A stretch of 35,249 nucleotides of DNA from positions 1 to 35,249 of the forward strand of contig CALZKF010000006.1 of the NCBI GenBank assembly GCA_945787955.1. The letters run 5' to 3'. Within the stretch, counting starts at the first letter, position 1, and each line of letters starts with the position of its first letter. Source of the DNA: an uncultured Acidobacteriota bacterium (GTDB taxonomy: Bacteria; Acidobacteriota; Polarisedimenticolia; Polarisedimenticolales; Polarisedimenticolaceae). The notes under the pieces were generated by a model. It did not search any database. It saw only the letters and a list, made by a program, of their open reading frames with translations, and was not told where the DNA came from. This document shows, piece by piece, positions 1 through 9,297 of the stretch. A program made the translations under genes and the position numbers.

Positions 1-631
1 TGCCAACATGGACATCCACCGGCGCATGGTCCACCATGCGCCCGTCCAGCGCCGCCCGGTCCAGCTTGCTGCGGTACGGTGGGGTGTGACAAAGGAAGAT
101 GGCGTTCTCCATCTCCCCTTCGCCGGCAAGCTCCTCCAGATCCTCCATGATCGTCCGGTTCCGGACTTCTCTAGGGTCCACCGCAACCGTACGGAGCCCC
201 TCCTCCGGAGAAACACAGCCTGGATCGACAAACCTCGAAACGTCGTAACGCTCCCAATCCTTCAGCCGGAACGGTGTCGGGGGGACGAAGGAATAGCCGT
301 AGACGACATAACGATCAAAGAGCGTCCGGCGTTGGTTGGCGTAGGTCATAAGCCCCCGGGACTCCAATTCCAGGTAACCGGCTTCCTCCGACCTGGGGTC
401 GTCGTTGCCGAGTATCAGGAAAATGTGTGGGTAATCCGACCCCAACCGGTCCTGCAGGCCGGCCAGCCCCGAGGCAATGCGGTCAGGCCCGCCGGCGCCG
501 CCTCGCAGTCCGAACAGGTCGCCGCCAAGGAACACCGCCCGGGGACGTTCCTCCTCAACGGCACGCCAGAGCTTGCGATAACGCTCTTCACTGCCGTGGA
601 GATCACTGATAAAAAAGCATGGTCGCATCAT
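1..631 (-). CDS. Calcineurin-like metallophosphoesterase, 3' end cut by window edge
   Basis: The minus strand is open from an ATGATG at 631-626 to the left edge, giving about 210 residues with no stop, so the C-terminus lies outside. Metallophosphoesterase motifs are in order: FISDLHGS near residue 6 (D-x-H), GGDLFG near residue 36 (GD), LILGNDDP near residue 73 (GND in place of the usual GNHD), and CHTPPY near residue 185 (the later metal-binding His). Known family members bind two metals and hydrolyse phosphomono- or diesters; the substrate here cannot be told. The GND variant of the GNHD motif occurs in a subset of archaeal and bacterial phosphoesterases. It is divergent from gnd with a gap of about 90 bases. 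No clear Shine-Dalgarno precedes the start, and a TATAAT lies only 4-7 bases upstream, so the message may be leaderless from the second ATG (628). The plus-strand open frame across this stretch has no recognisable domain and I treat it as a shadow. Confidence 0.85.
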   Translation of the reverse strand, partial: MMRPCFFISDLHGSEERYRKLWRAVEEERPRAVFLGGDLFGLRGGAGGPDRIASGLAGLQDRLGSDYPHIFLILGNDDPRSEEAGYLELESRGLMTYANQRRTLFDRYVVYGYSFVPPTPFRLKDWERYDVSRFVDPGCVSPEEGLRTVAVDPREVRNRTIMEDLEELAGEGEMENAIFLCHTPPYRSKLDRAALDGRMVDHAPVDVHVG

Positions 632-634
632 CGG

Positions 635-671
635 ATTATAAACCGTGTATCGCAGGCCGAAACGGTATAAT
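635..671. promoter_or_regulatory. Divergent -10-like boxes between phosphoesterase and gnd
   Basis: Two perfect TATAAT hexamers face opposite ways in the 88-base gap. One reads on the plus strand at 666-671 and would start an mRNA about 40 bases before gnd. The other reads on the minus strand at 640-635 and would start an mRNA at about 628, on the phosphoesterase ATG itself. Neither has a good -35 hexamer at 16-18 bases, so this is a tentative call. Confidence 0.4.
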
Positions 672-719
672 AATTCCTTTATCGCCTTGCGGATCAATAC
701 AAGCACTCGGGGAGGAACC

Positions 720-2230
720 ATGGCCAACAAGAAGACCAGCGCATCGGACATCGGCCTCATCGGCCTGGCGGTGATGGGCCAGAACCTGGTCCTGAACATG
801 GCCGATCACGGTTTCCGGGTCTCGGTCTACAACCGCACCACCGCCACCATGGAAGCGTTTGTCGGGGACCATCCGAACACTCCCGGCGGTCTCGCCGGGT
901 ACAAATCGGTGCGAGGATTCGTCAACAGCCTGGAGCGGCCCCGCAAGGTGGTAATCCTGGTGAAGGCCGGCTGGCCGGTGGATGCGGTCATCGACCAGTT
1001 GGCGCCGTTGCTGGACAAGGGCGACGTCATCGTCGACGGGGGCAACTCCCTGTGGACCGACACCATCCGCCGGGAAAAGGCGTTGCGGGAGCGGAAGATA
1101 CATTTCGTAGGGTCCGGGGTATCCGGTGGTGAGGAAGGGGCCCGGTTCGGACCGTCCCTCATGCCGGGAGGCAGCCGGGAGGCCTGGAACCTGATCAAGC
1201 CGATTTGGACCGCCATCGCCGCCAAGGTCGACCGTAAAACCGGCAAACCACTTCCCGGCGCACGGCCAGGCAAGCCGGTCAAAGGCGGGGCGACGTGCAC
1301 CGCCTACATCGGCGAGAACGGAGCCGGCCATTACGTCAAGATGGTTCACAACGGCATCGAATACGGAGACATGCAGCTCATCTGCGAAGCGTACTTCCTG
1401 CTCCGCAACCTGCTGGGCATACGACCCGACGAGCTTTCGGAAATATTTTCCCGCTGGAACCAGGGCGACCTGGATTCGTTCCTCATCGAGATCACCGCCG
1501 ACATCCTGCGCCAGCGGGATCCGGTCAACAAAAGGAAATTCCTGGTGGACTCGATCCTGGACACGGCGGGACAGAAAGGGACCGGGCGCTGGACCAGCGT
1601 CAACGCCCTGAACATGGGGGTGCCGGCCGCCACCATCGCCGAAGCGGTGTTCGCCAGGGCGATCAGCGCCTTGAAGGACCAGCGCGTAGCAGCCTCGAAA
1701 CAGCTGAAAGGACCCCGTTACCGCTACAAGGGCTCCAGGGCGTCCCTGATCAAGGCGGTGGAAGACGCCCTGTACTGCTCCAAGATCTGTTCCTATGCCC
1801 AGGGCTTTGCCCTGATGGCCGAAGCCTGCCGGGAGTACGGCTGGAAACTGAACTACGGCACCATCGCCAGGATCTGGCGTGGCGGCTGCATCATCCGTGC
1901 CGGGTTCCTGCAGAAGATCACCGACGCCTACCGGCGCAGCCCCCGTCTGCCGAACCTGATGCTGGACCCCTACTTCACGGCCAAAATAATGGCCGGCCAA
2001 AAGAACTGGCGCCAGGGGGTTGCGGCAGCGGCGGAGGCAGGTGTTCCCTGTCCGGCGTTCATGAGCGGACTGGCGTATTACGACAGCTATCGGGCCGAAA
2101 GGCTGCCCGCCAACCTCCTTCAGGGTCAGCGGGACTATTTCGGCGCCCACACCTTCGAACGCACCGACCAGCCCAGGGGCCGGTTCTTCCACGTGGACTG
2201 GCCGGACCCGGACCGGCCGATTACCAAAGC

Positions 2231-2234
<4 letters not shown>
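720..2234 (+). CDS. gnd: 6-phosphogluconate dehydrogenase, decarboxylating
   Basis: This 504-residue protein oxidises and decarboxylates 6-phosphogluconate to ribulose 5-phosphate with NAD(P)+ in the cytosolic pentose phosphate pathway. The start at 720 is chosen over an in-frame ATG at 645 because GGAGGA lies just upstream and the family N-terminus follows at once. Visible motifs: the dinucleotide fold GLAVMGQNL (residues 16-24), VDGGNS (substrate contact), [20 protein letters not shown], the catalytic Lys/Asn stretch [25 protein letters not shown], and the C-terminal tail [10 protein letters not shown] typical of the long, E. coli-like dimeric form. A small insertion rich in Lys and Gly (about residues 165-190) separates the SGGEEGA region from the HNGIEYGD helix and lengthens the protein slightly. 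The stop overlaps the start of arsC by four bases, so the two are probably translationally coupled. Confidence 0.97.
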
Positions 2235-2659
<425 letters not shown>

Positions 2660-2769
2660 ATCCCTACTAATCCAGTCGGAATGGAGCCGAATTTGCCGGT
2701 TCTACGGTGCTATCTTTTCCGTGGGTACACTCGGTTGACCGCGAGCAGTAGACATCAGGAGTACTCGTC

Positions 2770-4737
2770 ATGAACGGCAGGAAACGAACCTTCCTTACAA
2801 TGAGCTGCGTGGCCATCGGCCTGGCGCTGATTCTCTTCCTCCCCGCTATCGCCCAGGATGACGAGTACGAGCCGATCGGCAATGGCGACTGCGTCGGGTG
2901 TCATGAGGACAGTGATCACGAGACGAAAATCGCGGACGACATCGCCCACTCGAGCCACGAAAGCCTGGATTGCATGGACTGCCACTCGGACAAGGGCACC
3001 ATGCCCCACAAGGAGAACACAGGGTTCAGCGCCGGCTGCCAGGGCTGCCGCACCTGCCACGAGGACGCCTCGGAGCAGTACACCGCTCACGGACGGGGCG
3101 ATGCCGAGTCCTGCGGAGACGTTCCCAGCTGTGCTTCCTGCCACGGCAACCACGATGTGCTGCCGTCCAAGCTCAAGCTTTCCAAGACCCACCCGATCAA
3201 CCTGCCGCAGACCTGTGGTCAGTGTCATGAAAACCTGGACCTGACCACCAAGTACGAAATCCTCATCGATCACCCGATCGCGCTTTACGAGAACAGCATC
3301 CACGGCAAGGCCTCCATGGGCGGGATCTACGTCGCCGCCACCTGCAACGACTGCCACTCTTCCGGCGGAACCGCTCATAAGATCATGGCTCCCGGTGACC
3401 GGGACTCCTCCATCAACCATTTCAACATCCCGGCAACCTGCGGCAAGTGCCACTCCAGCATGGAAGCCGATTTCAACGAGGGCATCCACGGCAAGCTGGT
3501 GGCCCGGGGTGAGACCGATGCCCCGGTTTGCACCACCTGCCACGGTGAGCACGGCATCATCTCACCCGACGACCCGCGGTCCCCGGTCTCCCGGTCCCGG
3601 GTGGCGCAAGAGACCTGCTCCCCCTGCCATGAATCGGCGGTGCTCAACGAAAAGTACGGCCTGGCCACCGGCCGGTTGACCTCGTTCATCGACAGTTATC
3701 ACGGTTTGAAGAGCAAAGCCGGTGACACGCATGTCGCCAACTGCGCATCATGCCACGGGGTGCACCGGGTACTGCCGGCCACCGATCCGACTTCCACCGT
3801 CCATCCGGACAACCTGCAGGAGACCTGCGGCGAGTGCCACCCGGCGATCTCGGCGGAGATGGCCGGCCAGCCGATCCACGGCCTGTCAGGCGAGGGATTG
3901 CAAACCACCGTGGCCGACATCGTGGAACGGCTTTACATCATCCTTATCGTGGTGGTCATCGGGCTGATGGTGCTGCACTGGTTGCTGGACCTGTTCAAGC
4001 AGCTTCGCGACCTGATGCGCAAGCGGCCGCTGGTCCATCGCATGACCATGAACGAGGTCTGGCAGCACACGGCACTGATGTTGACATTCATCGTCCTGGT
4101 GATATCCGGCTTCGCCCTGCGCTTCTCCGACAGCTGGATGAACCAGCTGTTCTTCGGCTGGGAAGGCGGATTTGAAATGCGGGGCACCGTCCATCGCATC
4201 GCCGCCGTACTGTTCCTGGGCACGTCGGTCTGGCACCTGATCTACCTGATCCTGACCCGGCGGGGCCGGAAATTCTTCAAGGACATGATCCCCGAATGGA
4301 AGGATCTGTGGCAGATCGGCAGGCGGATAAAATACAACATCGGACGCCGGGAAAACCCACCCCGGTTCGATCGTTTCAGCTACGTGGAGAAGATGGAGTA
4401 TTGGGCGCTGATCTGGGGAACCATCATCATGGTGGTTACCGGGATTCTGCTGTGGTTCGACAACTGGTTCGTAGGGATGTTCCCCAAAGGCTTCCTGGAC
4501 GTTGCCCTGGTGGTGCATTACTACGAGGCCTGGCTGGCCTCCCTGGCGATCCTGGTCTGGCACCTGTACTCGGTGGTATTCAGCCCCCATGTCTACCCGA
4601 TGAACCCGAGCTGGATCCACGGCCTGATGCCGGAAGAAATGTACCGCCACGAGCACGAAGCCCACGTGGAAGAAGCCAAAAAGGAGACCGAGGAGATCAT
4701 CAAGGCCCAGCGGGACCGCTACAGTTCCACCGACTGA
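2770..4737 (+). CDS. 11-haem cytochrome c fused to cytochrome b561/HydC-type membrane domain (CbcL-like)
   Basis: This 655-residue fusion starts with a signal peptide (cleavage likely after AIA, residue 28). Its periplasmic part, about residues 30-380, has eleven CXXCH haem c motifs: CVGCH, CMDCH, CRTCH, CASCH, CGQCH, CNDCH, CGKCH, CTTCH, CSPCH, CASCH and CGECH. Many additional His residues can serve as distal ligands. Five predicted membrane helices follow (about 388-405, 437-455, 477-495, 543-562 and 577-600), with His in several of them ([39 protein letters not shown]) as expected for di-haem b proteins of the HydC/FdnI type. The C-terminus is a charged, Glu/Lys-rich cytoplasmic tail. By architecture it resembles Geobacter CbcL, an inner-membrane menaquinol oxidase passing electrons to periplasmic cytochromes, though CbcL has nine c haems. 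Direction and partner are inference; it could also work as a quinone reductase. No partner subunit is adjacent; the next gene begins 13 bases later. Confidence 0.9.
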   Translation: MNGRKRTFLTMSCVAIGLALILFLPAIAQDDEYEPIGNGDCVGCHEDSDHETKIADDIAHSSHESLDCMDCHSDKGTMPHKENTGFSAGCQGCRTCHEDASEQYTAHGRGDAESCGDVPSCASCHGNHDVLPSKLKLSKTHPINLPQTCGQCHENLDLTTKYEILIDHPIALYENSIHGKASMGGIYVAATCNDCHSSGGTAHKIMAPGDRDSSINHFNIPATCGKCHSSMEADFNEGIHGKLVARGETDAPVCTTCHGEHGIISPDDPRSPVSRSRVAQETCSPCHESAVLNEKYGLATGRLTSFIDSYHGLKSKAGDTHVANCASCHGVHRVLPATDPTSTVHPDNLQETCGECHPAISAEMAGQPIHGLSGEGLQTTVADIVERLYIILIVVVIGLMVLHWLLDLFKQLRDLMRKRPLVHRMTMNEVWQHTALMLTFIVLVISGFALRFSDSWMNQLFFGWEGGFEMRGTVHRIAAVLFLGTSVWHLIYLILTRRGRKFFKDMIPEWKDLWQIGRRIKYNIGRRENPPRFDRFSYVEKMEYWALIWGTIIMVVTGILLWFDNWFVGMFPKGFLDVALVVHYYEAWLASLAILVWHLYSVVFSPHVYPMNPSWIHGLMPEEMYRHEHEAHVEEAKKETEEIIKAQRDRYSSTD

Positions 4738-4750
4738 TACCATAGCCCCT

Positions 4751-6667
4751 ATGGGGTTCCTACCGACCACGCGGGACGAGATCGAGGCCCTGGGCTGGGA
4801 TCGCCCGGACGTGGTCCTGGTGTCCGGGGACGCGTACATCGATCACCCGTCCTTTGCCGCCGCCATCCTGGGGCGCTGCCTTGAGAGCCGCGGCTTCCGG
4901 GTGGCGATCCTGGCCCAGCCGGACTGGCGCTCCGCCGATCCGTGGCGGGAGCTGGGAAGACCCCGGCTGTTCTACGGCGTCTCCGCCGGGAATATGGACT
5001 CCATGATCAACCATTACACCGCCAACCGGAAGCGGCGCAATTCCGACGCCTACTCCCCCGGCGGCGTTATCGGCCTGCGGCCGGACCGTCCGACGGCGGT
5101 GTACGCTCAGCGCTGCCGGGAGGCGTTCCGGGGCGTCCCGGTGGTAACCGGCGGAGTGGAGGCTTCCCTGCGAAGGGTGGCGCAATACGACTACTGGTCC
5201 GACAAGGTCCTGCCCAGCATCCTGGTGCCGTCCAAGGCGCACCTGCTTGTGTTCGGCATGGGCGAGCGCCCGATCGTCGAAATCGCCCGGCGCCTGGACG
5301 CCGGAGAGCCTGTGGAGAATCTCAGGGACATGCGAGGCGTGGCCTACCTCCTGGGAAGAAGCGAAACGTTGCCGGACCACACATGGAACGACGCCGCCTG
5401 CGACAACCGCACGGTGGAACTGCCGTCGTTCCAGGAGGTGGTGGAGGACAAGGTCAAGTTCGCCGTCGCCACCAGACTGGTCCACCACGAGACCAACCCG
5501 CTGAACGGCCGGCGGCAGATCCAGGCCCACGGCGACCGCACGGTGGTGATCAACCCGCCGGACCTGGCCCTGTCTACGGAAGAGCTGGATACCCTGCACG
5601 CGCTGCCGTACACCCGCCTGCCCCATCCCCGGTACAAGGATCCGGTTCCGGCATGGGAAACGATCAAGGATTCGGTCCAGATCATGCGCGGCTGCTTCGG
5701 CGGCTGCACGTTCTGCTCCATCACCCTGCACCAGGGCCGGGCGATCCAGAGCCGCAGCCGGGAATCGGTGCTGCAGGAGATCGGCGACATCTCGTCTTCA
5801 CCCGGCTTCAAGGGCCACATCAGCGACATCGGCGGACCCACCGCCAACATGTACCGCATGCAATGCAGCAAACCGGACGTGGAGGCGATCTGCCGCCGCC
5901 CGTCGTGCATCCATCCCAAGGTCTGCAAACTGCTGGACACCAGCCACGCCCCGCTGGTCGATCTGATGAAGAAGAGCCGCAGGGTTCCGGGGGTCAAGAA
6001 GGTCCATGTCGCCTCGGGCCTGCGGATGGATCTGGCCCGCAACGAAACGGAATACATGGACGAGCTGGTGCGGCACCATGTAGGCGGACATCTCAAGGTC
6101 GCCCCGGAACATACCAGCGACGCCGTGCTGAGCTGCATGAAAAAACCGGCCCAGCACACCTTCGAGGAGTTCGCCGGGAAATTCGAGGAAGCGTCGAAGA
6201 GAGCGGGCAAGGAACAGTACCTGTTGCCGTACTTCATCTCCAGCCACCCGGGCAGCGGGGTCAAGGAGTCGATCAACCTGGCGGTGAACCTCAAGAAGGA
6301 CGGCTACAGGCCCCGGCAGGTCCAGGATTTCATCCCGGCGCCGATGGACGTGGCTACCTGCATGTACTACGCCGGCATCGACCCGCACACCATGAAAAAA
6401 GTATCCACCGCCCGCCGCCTGAAGGACCGCCTGGTGCAACGCGCCCTGTTGCAGTACTGGAAGCCGGAAAACTGGCAGACGGTTCGCAACGCCCTCATGG
6501 GCGCCGGGCGCGAAGACCTCATCGGCGAAGGGCCGGACTGCCTGATCCCAACTCTGCCCCCAAGGATTCCCAAGGGGGACCGTCCCGGTTTCAAGCAACC
6601 GAAAGCTGGATACCGGCATGCGGCCAGGGAGAGGGGTGTTGATAGGAAACGACAGCGGAATACATAG
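4751..6667 (+). CDS. YgiQ/UPF0313-family radical SAM protein
   Basis: This 638-residue protein has the layout of the YgiQ family: an N-terminal opening [26 protein letters not shown], a B12-binding-like alpha/beta region, then a radical SAM core. Its cluster motif is CX3CX2C at Cys315, Cys319 and Cys322 ([12 protein letters not shown]). Further family blocks are visible, such as [23 protein letters not shown] and [17 protein letters not shown], followed by a basic tail. The family is widespread in anaerobes, but I know of no firmly assigned reaction, so no function is proposed. E. coli YgiQ is about 100 residues longer. The ATG lies 13 bases after the cytochrome stop without a convincing Shine-Dalgarno, so it is probably co-transcribed and may be translated by coupling. 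The plus-strand frame inside it is a GC-rich shadow. Confidence 0.93.
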   Translation: MGFLPTTRDEIEALGWDRPDVVLVSGDAYIDHPSFAAAILGRCLESRGFRVAILAQPDWRSADPWRELGRPRLFYGVSAGNMDSMINHYTANRKRRNSDAYSPGGVIGLRPDRPTAVYAQRCREAFRGVPVVTGGVEASLRRVAQYDYWSDKVLPSILVPSKAHLLVFGMGERPIVEIARRLDAGEPVENLRDMRGVAYLLGRSETLPDHTWNDAACDNRTVELPSFQEVVEDKVKFAVATRLVHHETNPLNGRRQIQAHGDRTVVINPPDLALSTEELDTLHALPYTRLPHPRYKDPVPAWETIKDSVQIMRGCFGGCTFCSITLHQGRAIQSRSRESVLQEIGDISSSPGFKGHISDIGGPTANMYRMQCSKPDVEAICRRPSCIHPKVCKLLDTSHAPLVDLMKKSRRVPGVKKVHVASGLRMDLARNETEYMDELVRHHVGGHLKVAPEHTSDAVLSCMKKPAQHTFEEFAGKFEEASKRAGKEQYLLPYFISSHPGSGVKESINLAVNLKKDGYRPRQVQDFIPAPMDVATCMYYAGIDPHTMKKVSTARRLKDRLVQRALLQYWKPENWQTVRNALMGAGREDLIGEGPDCLIPTLPPRIPKGDRPGFKQPKAGYRHAARERGVDRKRQRNT

Positions 6668-6741
6668 GCAGCTCACACACAGTCGGCAGTAGCCTGGTTC
6701 AACCCGGCCGACAAGAACCATGAGTGCAGGAGCAAGTGTCC

Positions 6742-6758
6742 GCGGATTGTGTATCCGC
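6742..6758. repeat. Short perfect inverted repeat in the intergenic gap
   Basis: GCGGAT and ATCCGC flank a five-base loop in the 245-base gap after the YgiQ-type gene. There is no following T-run, so a simple intrinsic terminator is not supported. It could be a weak hairpin or a binding site upstream of the beta-helix genes. The rest of the gap shows no convincing gene. Confidence 0.3.
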
Positions 6759-6912
6759 TGATATTGTCGGCGATTCGTCCCCATGGAGTTTTTCTCGACG
6801 ATAATGGAGAAACTTCATTTGGGATGGGCTCATCGCCAGGGATGGTAAAACCTGAACCTGAGATCAGAGGAGCCGTTATTGAGGCCTGTCTCGCTGAAAA
6901 GGAGGCGGATGT

Positions 6913-7968
6913 ATGAGCAACACCCAAACTAAACGGTTAGGCCTGTTCCTTGCGATACTCATGGCCTGCTCCATCGGACTGACGCTGGCGGATGAGGGGA
7001 GAATTCCTCTGCCGCAATGCCCGACCTGTGGCCCTCCCTTCATCATTGACGCTCCCGGTATGTATTACTTGTCAGGCGACTTTTCAAGCCGAGAACCGAT
7101 TATCACGATCACAACCGGAGACGTGGATATCGATCTGAACGGATTCACTGCAGAGAGTACAGGCGCCGCATCGACAGCCGCACTGGTCTTTGAGGAAGTG
7201 GATAGGGTGACGGTTCGCAATGGAACTCTCATCGGGGTCCAGCGGGCGATCTACGCCCGCGGTGGCAATACGTTGCTGGTGGATGACGTCAAACTCATTG
7301 CGAACGGATCCGCCGGTGTCGAGTTGGCCGGAGCTGGGCAGTTCGTGATCCGCAGAAGTACGATTCTTGGGCCGAGCGCAGGGATCCTTGCGTTCGGAAC
7401 TCTGGATTCACCGATCACCGGCACTGTGGAGCACAACCTGGTACAGCAAGTCGACAACGGCATTTCCGTACGGCACGGAAGAACGATCGAGATACGCAAC
7501 AACCGCATTGTTGTCCTGGGAGATGCTGACGGCATCCGCATCGATAATCTTCGTTCCTGCCTCATTGCAGGCAATACGGTGAACGGCGCAGATGGGGTGG
7601 GCATCGGGATCCATTCATCGTTAGCTTGCCTTGTACAAGAAAATGTCATCACCGGAACCGGTTCCGCCGGGATTCTGGTGGATCAGGAATCAGAAGACCA
7701 GTTCCTGTTCAACAACTCGATACACTTTGGTTCGTCCGATGGTATCCGGATCGAGGGCAAAAGGAACAGGCTCGAAGAAAACCACGTGAACGGTCACAGA
7801 GGGTTCGGTGTATTTCTCACGGGTACATCCATGAAAACCGTGATCCGCGGAAATTCCGGATTCAGCAACACGGGAATACCTGCAAACTGTCCTGGATCCG
7901 GTGCAACACCGAATCTGTGTGATGCAGGAGCAGGAACCATCGACGGTGGCGATAACGTTCTTCCCTGA
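6913..7968 (+). CDS. Secreted right-handed parallel beta-helix protein, copy 1
   Basis: This 351-residue protein has a signal peptide (cleavage likely after LTLA, residue 26) and mature start DEGRIPLPQCPTC. After a cap (GMYYLSGDF), about ten turns of a beta-helix follow, recognisable by repeated short blocks such as DVDIDLNGF, VTVRNGTLIG, IEIRNNRIV, CLIAGNTVNG, CLVQENVITG, FLFNNSIHF and NRLEENHVNG. This pattern matches NosD/PbH1-type helices, which often act on or bind polysaccharides, but I see no catalytic signature. The C-terminus carries Cys-x9-Cys (CPGSGATPNLC) and ends in GGDNVLP. It is preceded by GGAGG and followed 15 bases later by a paralogue, so the two form an operon. The DNA here is visibly AT-richer than its neighbours, consistent with a different origin. 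Confidence 0.85.
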   Translation: MSNTQTKRLGLFLAILMACSIGLTLADEGRIPLPQCPTCGPPFIIDAPGMYYLSGDFSSREPIITITTGDVDIDLNGFTAESTGAASTAALVFEEVDRVTVRNGTLIGVQRAIYARGGNTLLVDDVKLIANGSAGVELAGAGQFVIRRSTILGPSAGILAFGTLDSPITGTVEHNLVQQVDNGISVRHGRTIEIRNNRIVVLGDADGIRIDNLRSCLIAGNTVNGADGVGIGIHSSLACLVQENVITGTGSAGILVDQESEDQFLFNNSIHFGSSDGIRIEGKRNRLEENHVNGHRGFGVFLTGTSMKTVIRGNSGFSNTGIPANCPGSGATPNLCDAGAGTIDGGDNVLP

Positions 7969-7983
7969 TGCAGGAGGTGTGTC

Positions 7984-9045
7984 ATGTTTCCAGTCCGGAG
8001 AATATCAATTGTTATTGCAGTTCTCGCATTCTCTGTGTTTTCCCTTCCTGCTGACGAAGGCCGCAAGCCGCTCCCGGAATGCCCGACATGTGATTCATAT
8101 TTCGTCATCAATCAACCTGGCAGCTATTATCTGACAGCCAGCTTCAGAGAGCCGGGAGCAGCAATCGTCGTTGAAGCATCGAACGTCGAGATCAACCTCA
8201 ACGGATTTTCCATCGAGAATACGGCCCCAAAGGCATTTCAGACCGTCGTTATCAAGAATGCGGACAATGTCACCATCAGGAACGGGACAATTCTCGGAAG
8301 CCAACGGGCAATCTACGGCCAGTTCGTCAACGGGCTCGTACTCGAGGATCTAAAAACGCGTGCAGGCTCGTTTGCAAACATTGACCTGAAGTTTGTCGAC
8401 CGGTTCACAATCCGACGCGTGATCATGAACTCAGGCGTCTACGGTATTTTTGCCAGGGCGTTTACCGGCACGACCATACATGGAATTATTGAGGACTGTC
8501 AGCTTGCCGGCATGTATCATGGGATCACACTCGGCGAAACGGTGGGAACAACCGTACGAAACAATAGGATTCGGACAATAGACGTATTTCCTCCGGGAGG
8601 CAACCCTCTTATCTATTTTGCCAATAGTTCCGGATGCTCAATCACCGGAAACACACTGGAAAATTCCAATTCATCCGGAATCGGGCTGTTGAACACGTCC
8701 AACTGCCTGGTGGAACACAACGTCATGAGCGACATGGAGAACAATGGGATCTGGGTCTTGGAAGATTCCTCGGAGATCGTCGTGCGGTACAACATCGTGA
8801 AAGGTAGCCGGCTGGCCGGGATCCGGATCGACGGGGACCGGAACCGCATCGAGGACAACATGACCAACACACACTGGCTACAGGGGCTTCGCTTTGGTCC
8901 GAATTCTGAGAACAACCTCTACCGCGGAGTATCCGGTTTCGGCATCGGTAACGTGCCGCCGCCATGTGCCGGACCCGGCGCCACCAGGAACTTCTGCGAC
9001 GAAGGCGTAGGGAATGTGGACGGAGGCGGCAATATTTTGCCCTGA
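7984..9045 (+). CDS. Secreted right-handed parallel beta-helix protein, copy 2
   Basis: This 353-residue paralogue of the preceding gene shares its whole plan. It has a signal peptide (cleavage likely after LPA, residue 23), the mature start DEGRKPLPECPTC, the cap GSYYLTASF, beta-helix turns (NVEINLNGFSIEN, NVTIRNGTILGSQRAIY, TVRNNRIRTI, CSITGNTLENS, CLVEHNVMSDM, IVVRYNIVKGS, RNRIEDNMTN), and a C-terminal Cys-x9-Cys (CAGPGATRNFC) ending GGGNILP. Conservation is strongest at the two ends and in the residues NGT-LG-QRAIY, while the central turns have diverged, as expected after an old tandem duplication. AGGAGG lies 9 bases before the ATG. The start of copy 2 lies 15 bases after the stop of copy 1. 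Substrate or ligand is unknown; extracellular or cell-surface location is inferred from the signal peptide. Confidence 0.85.
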   Translation: MFPVRRISIVIAVLAFSVFSLPADEGRKPLPECPTCDSYFVINQPGSYYLTASFREPGAAIVVEASNVEINLNGFSIENTAPKAFQTVVIKNADNVTIRNGTILGSQRAIYGQFVNGLVLEDLKTRAGSFANIDLKFVDRFTIRRVIMNSGVYGIFARAFTGTTIHGIIEDCQLAGMYHGITLGETVGTTVRNNRIRTIDVFPPGGNPLIYFANSSGCSITGNTLENSNSSGIGLLNTSNCLVEHNVMSDMENNGIWVLEDSSEIVVRYNIVKGSRLAGIRIDGDRNRIEDNMTNTHWLQGLRFGPNSENNLYRGVSGFGIGNVPPPCAGPGATRNFCDEGVGNVDGGGNILP

Positions 9046-9297
9046 CGGGAAATGCATCGTGAGGGTGGCGACTCATGCGACTCGCGCAACTATTTGACGA
9101 TCCGCGGTCCTCATGTCGTAAGAGTTCCGATCTGCGGCCAAGCGATGCGAGCCGCGCTGGTCCACAACCAGCTTCGGATACTGTCCCGGCTATGTCAATC
9201 TTCGTAAAGCGGGGGCGAAAAGAGTCGGGTGAGGCCGAACAGGCGCAATTCCTGTAGAATCAATCCGCGCCGTACCGTTGTTGCAGAGAGGCCTTCC

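Noticed and set aside
8-670. 220-residue plus-strand open frame at the left edge
   Set aside because: No recognisable domain, whereas the opposite strand encodes an open metallophosphoesterase with ordered motifs.
636-2192. 518-residue minus-strand open frame opposite gnd
   Set aside because: Antisense shadow of a GC-rich gene; the plus strand has clear 6-phosphogluconate dehydrogenase motifs.
2660-2769. Possible promoter (TTGCCG and TATCTT, or TTGACC) before the multihaem cytochrome gene
   Set aside because: Spacing between hexamers is 12 bases, or no -10 box follows at 16-18 bases.
9075-9257. 60-residue plus-strand frame before deaD
   Set aside because: No domain, no Shine-Dalgarno, atypical composition; likely chance.
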